From: Candidatus Poribacteria bacterium
GTDB lineage: Bacteria; Abyssobacteria; SURF-5
Direction: 5' to 3'
Length of the DNA: 13,807 nt
NCBI GenBank assembly: GCA_016215705.1
Contig: JACRIR010000164.1
Coordinates: 1-13,807 of the forward strand
The position numbers and the translations under genes were made by a program. Positions 6,249-12,712 of this stretch are shown here, one piece after another (within the stretch, counting starts at the first letter, position 1; each line of letters starts with the position of its first letter). A model generated the notes under the pieces. The model did not search any database. It saw nothing but the letters and a program-made list of their open reading frames with translations, and had not been told where the DNA came from.

Positions 6249-7508
6249 TTACAGTCCGAACAGCTTCTTCAGGGCTTCGATGTACTTGTATTCGGCGTCT
6301 TGTGACGCCTCTTCCCTGAGTGTCTGCGTCGGCTGATTGAGAATCTTGTTGACGATGCGCTCAGTAAGGTACTCTACCTCCTGTCTATCTTTCTCATCGA
6401 GTTTCGGCATCTTGTTCAGCGAGCGCGCCAGCTCAGACTTGCGAATGTTGTGAAGCGCCTCATGAAAGTCCTTTATTACATGCGCGACGTCAAGCGTCTC
6501 AAAGTAGGCCATGAGGTTGTCGGTCTCGGCCTCGATAATGCTCGAGCATTGCTCAAGCTCTTGTTCGCGGAACGAGATATTCTCGTCAACCACTTTCTGC
6601 AAGTCGTCGATATTGTAGAGATAGACGTTATCTATGTCCTCGACGTCCGGATGGATGTCGCGCGGCACCGCGATATCGATAAGCAGAATCGGCTTGTTGC
6701 GCCGGGCGCGGAGGACCTGGGGAAGGTGTTTCGGAAAGATTATGTAGTGAGGCGCGCCCGATGTGCTTATGACGACGTCGGCGCGGTGCATATTATCGAC
6801 GAATGCCTCGAAGCTGATTGCCATGCCGTCATATTGCCTGGCTAGCTCGACCGCCTTCTCATACGTGCGGTTGGCCACGATAACGGCGCTCACTCCCTTG
6901 TCCACAAGATGTTTGAGCGTGAGCTCGCCCATCTCGCCCGCCCCGATAATCATCACGGTCTTATCGGAAAAATCGCTGAATATCTTCTGGCCGAACTCGA
7001 CCGCGACCGAGGCGATGGACACTTTTCTCTCGCCGATCGCGCTCGAGGCGCGCACGTTCTTGGCCACGCCGAATGCCCGCTGGAACAGACTATTGAGCAC
7101 TTTTCCCGTGATGCCTTCCTCGAGGGCGAACATATATGCGCGTTTGGCCTGCCCGAGCACTTCCGCCTCGCCCACCACCATTGAGTCGAGACTGCAACTG
7201 ACGGTGAAAAGATGGCGGACCGCGTCGCGGTTGTAATGATGGTACAAGTGCGGCGCAAACTTATCCGCTTCAAGCTTGTGGAATTCCGAGAGGAAGCGGG
7301 CAATATCGCCGGTGCGCTTCTCGATATCCGGCGCCGCCACGTACACCTCGACGCGGTTACAGGTCGAGAGGATGACGACCTCGGCGTCGGGCATCCGGCC
7401 CCTCAACTCGATGAGGGCGCGAGGAAGCGTCTGGTCATTGAACGCGAGCTTCTCCCTCACCTCGACGGGGGCAGTCTTATGATTTAGGCCTACGACAAGA
7501 ATTCCCAT
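6249..7508 (-). CDS. hemA: Glutamyl-tRNA reductase
   Basis: A 419-residue enzyme that reduces Glu-tRNA to glutamate-1-semialdehyde with NADPH, the first committed step of C5-pathway tetrapyrrole synthesis. Cys50 in STCNRVE is the catalytic nucleophile, His99 is the conserved active-site histidine, and GEAEVLGQ (113-120) is the substrate-site signature. GAGEMG (189-194) is the NADPH-binding turn, and the C-terminal 100 residues form the helical dimerisation domain. The length is normal. The start at 7508 lies 24 bp after the end of the CcsA/HemX gene; the only good AGGAGG (about 7527-7532) is rather far upstream and overlaps that gene's stop. The stop codon lies in the edge of a dispersed repeat. 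Confidence 0.97.
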   Translation of the reverse strand: MGILVVGLNHKTAPVEVREKLAFNDQTLPRALIELRGRMPDAEVVILSTCNRVEVYVAAPDIEKRTGDIARFLSEFHKLEADKFAPHLYHHYNRDAVRHLFTVSCSLDSMVVGEAEVLGQAKRAYMFALEEGITGKVLNSLFQRAFGVAKNVRASSAIGERKVSIASVAVEFGQKIFSDFSDKTVMIIGAGEMGELTLKHLVDKGVSAVIVANRTYEKAVELARQYDGMAISFEAFVDNMHRADVVISTSGAPHYIIFPKHLPQVLRARRNKPILLIDIAVPRDIHPDVEDIDNVYLYNIDDLQKVVDENISFREQELEQCSSIIEAETDNLMAYFETLDVAHVIKDFHEALHNIRKSELARSLNKMPKLDEKDRQEVEYLTERIVNKILNQPTQTLREEASQDAEYKYIEALKKLFGL

Positions 7509-7532
7509 GATGGATTGTGCGCAGCGCCCTCC

Positions 7533-8375
7533 TCACTTCAGAAACTCATGCGGGCCACTGGGCAAAAGCCTCGTGCCAAGAAAAGTGAAGACAACGAAGA
7601 CGAAAGCGATAATGGTGAGTTGCGCGACCCGTTTGCCTCGGGCGACCGAGAGCAGCCGGATATGGAATAGCGCCGCGTAGAACAGCCACGTGATTCCCGT
7701 AAAAAGAATCTTCGGGTCATTGGGCCAATTGGGGCCGAGTATCTTCGACTTGTGCGCCCAATAGATGCCCACGAATATTGCAATCGTGAACAGCGGGAAT
7801 CCCATGTTGATCAGCCTTTGATTGAGATCGTCGAGCACTTCAAGCGACGGCAGCCTGTTGAACACCGAGTTGAACGATTTCTTGGATTTCAGTTGCCTGC
7901 GCTGGAGCAAGTACATAACCGCGGCCGCAAACGCGACGGCAAACGTCGCATAGCCGACGAACGCGAATGCGACGTGCAAATAGAACCAACCGCTCTTAAG
8001 CTTGGAGTCCATGACGCCGGGAGCGCCTGCGATGAACGCCGCAATCAGCGCAAACGCGGTCAGGAACGGCAGGATAAAGGATGACAACGTGGGCAACTCG
8101 AAGGAATGTTCCACGATCAGGTAAATGAGTGCGACGGCCCAAACAAAGAAGGAAAGCGACTCGAACATATTCGAGACGGGCAAATACCCGACCGCCTGCC
8201 ACCTCAGCGCAAAGAACAGCGTCAGCAGAATGAACGCGGAGGCCGCAATAATGTTCGCGAAACGCGGCTGGAACCGCGCCGGCTCGAAGAGATAGCCAAC
8301 AGCCAGCGCGCTGCTGGCCAGAAAACAGAACATGGCCAGATAGAAGCTCGTCATTTGTATGATATCGACGGTCAA
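7533..8375 (-). CDS. CcsA/HemX-like cytochrome c assembly membrane protein
   Basis: About 280 residues with roughly eight membrane segments. Family marks are LPVSNMFESLSFF after the second segment, WFYLHVAFAFVGYATFAVAF, and the final ITWLFYAALFHIRLL. CcsA proteins present heme for cytochrome c maturation; HemX relatives next to hemA influence GluTR levels. The usual tryptophan-rich WWD loop is replaced here by GPNWPNDPK, so heme handling may differ and HemX is the safer comparison. The start is uncertain: TTG at 8375 overlaps the preceding stop (TTGA) and has GGAG eight bases upstream. ATG at 8354 lacks a ribosome site, and GTG at 8411 would give a 40-nt overlap. It lies between the siroheme enzyme and hemA, as in Geobacter-type clusters. 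Confidence 0.88.
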   Translation of the reverse strand: MTVDIIQMTSFYLAMFCFLASSALAVGYLFEPARFQPRFANIIAASAFILLTLFFALRWQAVGYLPVSNMFESLSFFVWAVALIYLIVEHSFELPTLSSFILPFLTAFALIAAFIAGAPGVMDSKLKSGWFYLHVAFAFVGYATFAVAFAAAVMYLLQRRQLKSKKSFNSVFNRLPSLEVLDDLNQRLINMGFPLFTIAIFVGIYWAHKSKILGPNWPNDPKILFTGITWLFYAALFHIRLLSVARGKRVAQLTIIAFVFVVFTFLGTRLLPSGPHEFLK

Positions 8376-9058
8376 GGCGTGTGCTCCGCAGTCTCGGGCG
8401 CGTACGCGCACTCGTTAATCAGGTTTTCAATCGCCTTTCGGGCGGCCGCCTCTCCCTCTTCGCGGTATATCTTCTCGATACGGGCGTTGGCCAGCCTCTC
8501 GAACACTTTCTGCCTGCGCTCGGGATGCTGGACTTCACGGATAACAAGCGGGCGATACTCGCGCATGAGCAGCAAGAAGCCGGCATACTCTTCGCCATAC
8601 TGCCGCTCGAGTTCTTTCCTTATCCGCTTTGCAAGCGCAGGACTCGCGCCACCAGTCGAAATACTGATGACGAGGTCGCCGCGCCGGACTTGTGAGTTGA
8701 CATAGAAATTGCACAGATCGGGAACGTCCACGACGTTGACGAGCATCGAACGTTTGTGGGCGGCCTTCGCGACCGCTTCGTTGACTGCCCGGTCGTTTGT
8801 CGCGCTGACAACGAGGAACTTGCCGTCAAGGTCCCTCGCCCGAAACTCGCGTTTCGTCATCTGAACTTCCTCGAGAGCTTCGATCTCGGGAAGAGCGTGC
8901 GGGCTGACAACATGCACGCGCGCCCCCGATGCGATCAACGACTCGATCTTCCGCAGGGCAACCATGCCGCCGCCGACCACAAGGACCGGGACCTTCTCGA
9001 GGTTGACAGAGATCGAGTACGGAACCGGCCTTCGTATTTCGTCATCGTGCGAATTCAT
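8372..9058 (-). CDS. Precorrin-2 dehydrogenase / sirohydrochlorin ferrochelatase (siroheme synthase N-domain)
   Basis: A 228-residue Met8p/CysG-N-type enzyme. It oxidises precorrin-2 to sirohydrochlorin with NAD+ and may insert iron to give siroheme. VLVVGGGMVALRK (25-37) is the NAD-binding turn. SATND (85-89), NVVDVPDLCNFYV (108-120) and ISTGGASPALAKRIR (133-147) are the other signatures. Asp111 aligns with the catalytic Asp of CysG and Met8p. Its substrate is made by the CobA half of the fusion protein 3.4 kb downstream in the same run. The protein lacks the SUMT domain of full-length CysG. AGGA seven bases before the ATG supports the start. It ends in a one-base-offset TTGA overlap with the next gene and lies 22 bp after the L,D-transpeptidase gene. 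Confidence 0.93.
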   Translation of the reverse strand: MNSHDDEIRRPVPYSISVNLEKVPVLVVGGGMVALRKIESLIASGARVHVVSPHALPEIEALEEVQMTKREFRARDLDGKFLVVSATNDRAVNEAVAKAAHKRSMLVNVVDVPDLCNFYVNSQVRRGDLVISISTGGASPALAKRIRKELERQYGEEYAGFLLLMREYRPLVIREVQHPERRQKVFERLANARIEKIYREEGEAAARKAIENLINECAYAPETAEHTP

Positions 9059-9080
9059 TATTGGGTCCTATTGCCGCGGC

Positions 9081-10229
9081 TCATTGCACAATCGTTACCG
9101 GCGTGCCCTCGCTCACCAGCATGAAAAGCTCTTCCGCCTCCGCAGGATACATGCGGGGACATCCATTGCTCGATTCCCATCCGATGGTCGCCGGATTTAT
9201 CGTTCCATGAATCCCATAATCCGTTCCGATGTTCGGGGTAAGCGGTTTCAACCGCATCCAACGGGTGCCCAATTCATTGTGCGGATCGCCAGGCTCCACC
9301 GGCCCCTCATTGGACCACCATCGCGGATTTCTTTCCTTTTGATCGATAATGAACTCGCCTACCGGCGTGCATCCGTGTTTTCCAAGACCTACTTTGTATG
9401 ACTTGAAGAACTTCCCGTGACTGTTGAGCGTAAGCTTGAAATCCGACTTGTCAATCAGGATCGAGAATTCGGAATGAGGAATGACAATCCTTTTGCTCGG
9501 TTTGAGTTGGGTCGGGTCGGATATGCCGTTGATCGCGCACAACAGGTCTATTGTCGTCTTCTCCCTCAGCGCAATCTTAACCATCGAGTCGCCGCGCTGG
9601 ACGAGGTACGCCTTCTTATCTTCGCTTTCAACCGGCACAAGGAACTCTTGCAGATTCAGATTTCCCAAGAGATGCTCGGCCACGTCACGCGATCCGGGAG
9701 TGGAGGCTTGCGCTATCGCCTCTTCATAGCGGGTACGGGCCTCCTCGATCTTGCCTTCGGACTCTGCTATACGGCCGAGCCCCGACTTGGCCAGGCTTGC
9801 GAACTCGCCTGCCTGTGGCTTGGACGCAACCCGGCTGTAGCGCGGAAGCGCCTCCGCCTTTCTGCCAATATTTTCAAGACAAGCGGCAATGTAGTAGTCG
9901 GTCTCGACCGCATGCGGGTTGTTCTTGATTTTCTCGAGGGACTGCCATCTCGCGAGCGCCTCGTTGTACTTGCCGCCGGACTGCAACATAAGCGCAAGAT
10001 GCCGCAAACTCTCGGGCGCAACGTCGGAACGGGGATACTTTTGGGCGATTTCGCCGAACTGCGCCTCCGCCTGTGACAATTGCTTTGCCTCGTAGAGCGC
10101 CTGCGCCGCGGCGAACTTGCTCGCCGAATCGCGCTGCATTCTCTTTTGGGTGTAGAAATACAAGCCGCCCACCAGAGCGGCCAGTGCCAATATGACAACT
10201 AGACCGACAGCGACAATCTTCTTATTCAT
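9081..10229 (-). CDS. TPR-LysM-L,D-transpeptidase (YkuD family)
   Basis: A 382-residue envelope protein. Residues 5-26 are a signal anchor and 35-190 hold TPR-like helical repeats (including SQAEAQFGEIAQKYP). Residues 207-250 form a LysM peptidoglycan-binding domain (YLVQRGDSMVKIA...IVIP), and 254-382 the YkuD transpeptidase. Catalytic residues are visible as His341 in GIHGT and Cys357 in SSNGCPRM. Such enzymes form 3-3 cross-links in peptidoglycan or attach proteins to it. A GAGGAGGAG ribosome site precedes the start at 10229. It is the first gene of the minus-strand run and only 22 bp from the siroheme enzyme gene, so cotranscription with tetrapyrrole genes is likely; no biochemical link is obvious. 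The TPR-LysM-YkuD order is seen in several Gram-negative phyla. Confidence 0.93.
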   Translation of the reverse strand: MNKKIVAVGLVVILALAALVGGLYFYTQKRMQRDSASKFAAAQALYEAKQLSQAEAQFGEIAQKYPRSDVAPESLRHLALMLQSGGKYNEALARWQSLEKIKNNPHAVETDYYIAACLENIGRKAEALPRYSRVASKPQAGEFASLAKSGLGRIAESEGKIEEARTRYEEAIAQASTPGSRDVAEHLLGNLNLQEFLVPVESEDKKAYLVQRGDSMVKIALREKTTIDLLCAINGISDPTQLKPSKRIVIPHSEFSILIDKSDFKLTLNSHGKFFKSYKVGLGKHGCTPVGEFIIDQKERNPRWWSNEGPVEPGDPHNELGTRWMRLKPLTPNIGTDYGIHGTINPATIGWESSNGCPRMYPAEAEELFMLVSEGTPVTIVQ

Positions 10230-10532
10230 GCAACAAAACTCCTCCTCGCAACAATCGGTTCATGGTTTGGAGTTCATGGTTCATGGTTGAACCCCAAAGA
10301 AACTGAATACTTTACGTCATTCTCGCAAAAAGACTGCCCTCGATCCCCAATCGTAATTGGGAACTAGCTCTGATCGCGGGCAAGAATCCATTTTCCCGCC
10401 CCTACAAAGGCATTCGTTCATCCTTATCCTAGTAGCGACACAAACTAATTGCGAAACATAATGTCGGATTGGCCTCAGATTCTCAAACGCTCATGCGCCA
10501 TTTATGACGTTTTGTTGTTTCTGTGTCAGCAC

Positions 10533-10643
10533 ACTAGTGTTCTGTCAACTCTGTTTTGTCGGTTCCCGTAGGGGCACGGCGCGCCGTGCCCCTACAAAAC
10601 CACACGCTCACACTTGCAGGCTCAAGTGTGACATGACACTAGT
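10533..10643. repeat. 111-bp element with terminal inverted repeats
   Basis: ACTAGTGTTCTGTC (10533-10546) and GACATGACACTAGT (10630-10643) are inverted repeats with 12 of 14 positions matching. Inside lie the perfect 28-nt GTAGGGGC palindrome (10568-10595) and a hairpin CACACTTG/CAAGTGTG (10609-10616, 10623-10630). No flanking target duplication was recognised. Confidence 0.45.
10568..10595. repeat. GTAGGGGC-type palindrome, core ACGGCGCGCCGT, perfect 28 nt
   Basis: The best-preserved member of the family. Both outer arms GTAGGGGC and GCCCCTAC are intact, and the whole 28 nt reads the same on both strands. Confidence 0.85.
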
Positions 10644-10918
10644 TTCTTTCACGATCAACCCATCACAGGTGGTCGGGCGCTCCTAAGAATAGGGGACACA
10701 ACGACTATCATACGAGCGCAATACATAGCGCTCCATCTTGGGGACATCTCTTCACCGAACACAACGAGTCCAACATTTAGTTTACAGGATGGGAGTGGAA
10801 TTTTCAACACATGAACAGGAAATGCGAACACAAATGACGCGAATCCAAGCCACAGTCAAAATACCTTTCTTTCTTCTTCCCTGAATCTGCGAAATTTGCG
10901 GATTCCTCGTTTCTTTTG

Positions 10919-11156
10919 CTGCGGCTTCGCTGCGCTGTGCTACTCTTTATCAAAATTACGAATTCCTGTCGCGATTCTCACAGCACATTGTATGAAACTC
11001 ACACGGGCGCAATGAATTGCACCCCTACAGGCATATACCAGAAATTTCTGTAGGGGCGCGATTCATCGCGCCCGACGCGGCGACTTGGTTGCGACTATGC
11101 TGCGCCGTGCTCTCCGTACTACTCACGTTCGAAATCATGAATTTTTGTCGTGATTT
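10919..11156 (+). repeat. Degenerate direct repeats of a GCGGCTTCGC sequence
   Basis: The segment at 10919-10977 (TGCGGCTTCGCTGCGC ... GTCGCGATT) is matched by 11089-11155 (TGCGACTATGCTGCGC ... GTCGTGATT). A third shorter copy (TTGCGGCTTCGCCGCGCC) is at 11280-11297, outside this span. The copies look like decayed members of a dispersed family. Confidence 0.45.
11005..11073. repeat. Head-to-head pair of GTAGGGGC-type palindromes, cores AATGAATTGC and GATTCATCGC
   Basis: The arms 11005-11030 and 11048-11073 are inverted repeats matching at 23 of 26 positions, with a 17-nt loop. Each arm is itself a near-palindrome of the GTAGGGGC family, so the region could fold either as two small hairpins or one long one. 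Confidence 0.75.
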
Positions 11157-11186
11157 CCCTTTCTTCTTTTTCTTCTTCTTTTCCCA

Positions 11187-11216
11187 AATCCGTGGTAATC
11201 CGTGTGAATCCGTGGT
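11187..11216 (+). repeat. Three tandem 10-bp repeats (AATCCGTGGT)
   Basis: AATCCGTGGT, AATCCGTGTG and AATCCGTGGT follow one another without spacers inside a T/C-rich region. The flanking words (TCGTGTCTTTGTGGTGA) are typical of dispersed bacterial intergenic repeats. Confidence 0.6.
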
Positions 11217-11320
11217 TGCATGCTTTTTCTTTTTCTTCGTGCCCTCGTGTCTTTGTGGTGAATTCTTTTCGTTGTTTTGGTTGCGGCTTCGCCGCGCCGT
11301 GTCCTCCGTGGTGAAATCTC

Positions 11321-11746
11321 TTAGCTCATTTCCACTGTTTTTACAAACTCCTTCACATCGATTATCCTGACACCGTGGAACTGTTTGAGGTTTCTGAGGT
11401 GCGAGTCGCGGGAAATGATAAAATCGGCTTCGGCCTCGACAGCGCAGGAAAGGAACATATCGTCTGCCGGATCAGCTTCGATCTTGCTCAGGCTATAGCG
11501 ACCCTCGGTCAGCAATGCCTTTTCGAGAATCAGACCGATGAATTCATCGATATCTTCCCTTGACGGCTTGAATTGCCTTAGAATGCGGGAATAATTGAGG
11601 ACGCGGTAAAGCTCGCCCAGAATCTCCTTTGAAGCAACCAGCGTGAACTTGCCGTCCGCGATCATGTCTCTCAGTTCCCTGGCAAACCCCGTCTTTGCGA
11701 AGGCCACACTGACCATCACACTGGTGTCAATAACAGCCTTAAGCAC
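11321..11746 (-). CDS. PIN-domain toxin (COG1569-type)
   Basis: A 141-residue protein formed by one PIN ribonuclease domain. Acidic metal-binding residues stand at the expected places: Asp7 (VIDTSV), Glu45 (ILGELYRVL), Asp95/Asp96 (ADPADDMFL) and Asp114 (ISRDSHL). Members of this family act as the toxin of toxin-antitoxin pairs, usually cutting RNA. The gene overlaps the preceding XRE-regulator gene by 8 nt, the typical arrangement for a coupled pair with the antitoxin first. The length is normal and the active site intact, so it should be functional. The RNA target cannot be predicted from the sequence. Confidence 0.9.
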   Translation of the reverse strand: MLKAVIDTSVMVSVAFAKTGFARELRDMIADGKFTLVASKEILGELYRVLNYSRILRQFKPSREDIDEFIGLILEKALLTEGRYSLSKIEADPADDMFLSCAVEAEADFIISRDSHLRNLKQFHGVRIIDVKEFVKTVEMS

Positions 11747-12233
11747 TGGCGCGCTTCCTTGCTCTGACAGCGCTCACCACTTCATCAATCACCTTGTCCA
11801 CATCTTCTTGTGAATACTCTTTGGCCCCTTGCGCCAGCTTGTCCGTGATTTCACGGAATCTCTCGGACCACGATCTTTCGGTTTTCGGTCTCAGCAATTT
11901 CTCGACTTGGTGTTTAACGATCATTCCTTCAAGTATTCTCTTGACCGCTGTTCTTTCATCCTCATCGAGAGCCGAAAGCAACTCGAATTGTTCCAGCAGT
12001 TCCCTGTCCGCGAGCCTGGCGGCGGCGATGCCCTCGCCTCGGTCAAAAGCCAATTCGTCAATAGAGACTCCGAGGCACTTGGCCAATCGCACTACGACAT
12101 TAAGAGTGGGCGATGACTTGTCCGCCTCGTACCGCCTGATTTGCGATATCGCCACGCCGCTTCGTCTGACCACGTCCTCCTGGGTCAACCCTTTTTCCTT
12201 TCTCACTCGAGATAGATTCTTGCCGAATGACAT
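11739..12233 (-). CDS. XRE-family regulator, probable antitoxin of the PIN toxin
   Basis: A 164-residue protein. Residues 5-60 form an XRE/Cro-type helix-turn-helix (LSRVRKEKGLTQEDVVRRSG, then SQIRRYEADKSSP). Residues 60-110 are a charged helical linker. The last 35 residues (including EYSQEDVDKVIDEVVSAVR) resemble the C-terminal tails by which small antitoxins clamp PIN toxins; this likeness is my inference. One protein may therefore both repress the operon and neutralise the toxin. AAGGAGG lies eight bases before the ATG. The AT-rich inverted repeats at 12291-12322, about 60-90 bp upstream, are a plausible binding site for autorepression. Alternative: an independent regulator that merely shares the operon. 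Confidence 0.85.
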   Translation of the reverse strand: MSFGKNLSRVRKEKGLTQEDVVRRSGVAISQIRRYEADKSSPTLNVVVRLAKCLGVSIDELAFDRGEGIAAARLADRELLEQFELLSALDEDERTAVKRILEGMIVKHQVEKLLRPKTERSWSERFREITDKLAQGAKEYSQEDVDKVIDEVVSAVRARKRASA

Positions 12234-12290
12234 TCAATTACCCTCCTTCTATGTATCTCCCCTTCAAAGAAAACAGACAAAAGGGATCAT

Positions 12291-12322
12291 AGAATATATC
12301 TATTATGATATCTAATATATCA
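12291..12322 (-). promoter_or_regulatory. AT-rich candidate promoter/operator of the toxin-antitoxin operon
   Basis: This block is nearly all A/T, unlike its surroundings, and includes the inverted repeat TGATA (12306-12310) / TATCA (12318-12322) and two ATATCTA direct words. It lies upstream of the XRE gene, which by family habit would bind its own promoter. On the minus strand CATAAT could act as a -10 box. The exact promoter is not determined. Confidence 0.35.
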
Positions 12323-12625
12323 CTTTAAGTATACCAAGGAAATGGACGAAAGTCAACGAGCAGCAATGCGCTGGGGGTAAGTCCCGATAATGGCCACGGC
12401 AATATGTGATCTTGAATCCCTATTAAGAGACCGCCATGACAAGGTCAAGAATGACAATCCTGCATGCGATTCGGCATTCCTGTTGCTGATGAGCCGATAA
12501 GACGCGAGAAATTACAGCTTTGAAATTTCCCTCTGCGCCAGCCTGGAAATTCGGTCCTCCGCGTCATTCAGCTAAGCTCTTTAGCGCCTTAGACTTACAT
12601 CTAGTCTTTCCTTCCGGATCATCTC
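12323..12625. other. Intergenic region between divergent toxin-antitoxin and M23 genes
   Basis: About 300 bp with no convincing ORF, RNA gene or repeat on either strand. Only the flanking regulatory candidates (12291-12322 and 12626-12641) stand out. Confidence 0.4.
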
Positions 12626-12641
12626 TGGCACGGTTCATGCC
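12626..12641 (+). promoter_or_regulatory. Candidate sigma-54 (-24/-12) promoter
   Basis: TGGCACGGTTCATGCC matches the sigma-54 consensus TGGCACG-N4-TTGC with one mismatch. It has the GG and GC dinucleotides exactly 10 bases apart. It points towards the M23 peptidase gene, 71 bp ahead of its start codon. The string is also a short inverted repeat (TGGCA/TGCCA), so a chance match is possible. No activator-binding site was recognised. Confidence 0.45.
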
Positions 12642-12712
12642 AAATACAGAACCACGCAGTCATTGCCGAGTGGTTTCACCCATGGGAGAGAAGGCACGCC
12701 GAAGGGAGCTTC

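Larger units (their letters stand above)
6071..6250. repeat. C-run/G-run palindromic repeat, copy 3, split by an insertion
   Basis: The left end AAATCCCCCT (6071-6080) and right end AGGGGGATTT (6241-6250) are exact inverted repeats. The inner palindrome CCCCCTTTGCAAAGGGGG is at 6219-6236. Removing 6084-6217 restores a symmetrical 46-nt palindrome with equal 3-nt spacers on each side. The right end provides the hemA stop codon (TAA, 6251-6249 on the minus strand). Confidence 0.65.
10230..11320. other. 1.1-kb gene-free, repeat-filled region
   Basis: It separates the divergent-facing start of the L,D-transpeptidase run from the end of the toxin gene. Only short ORFs without family features occur. 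Contents: TTCATGG words (10260-10287), a hairpin CCCAAT-CGTA-ATTGGG (10346-10361), a half copy of the GTAGGGGC family (10396-10405), an inverted-repeat-bounded element (10533-10643), a paired palindrome (11005-11073), a three-copy 10-bp tandem repeat (11187-11216) and three degenerate copies of a GCGGCTTCGC sequence. The promoter of the minus-strand operon should lie here, but no convincing -35/-10 pair was found. Confidence 0.6.

Noticed and set aside
10504-10686. A 60-codon frame in the gene-free region
   Set aside because: It reads through the 28-nt palindrome, has no ribosome site and shows no family features.
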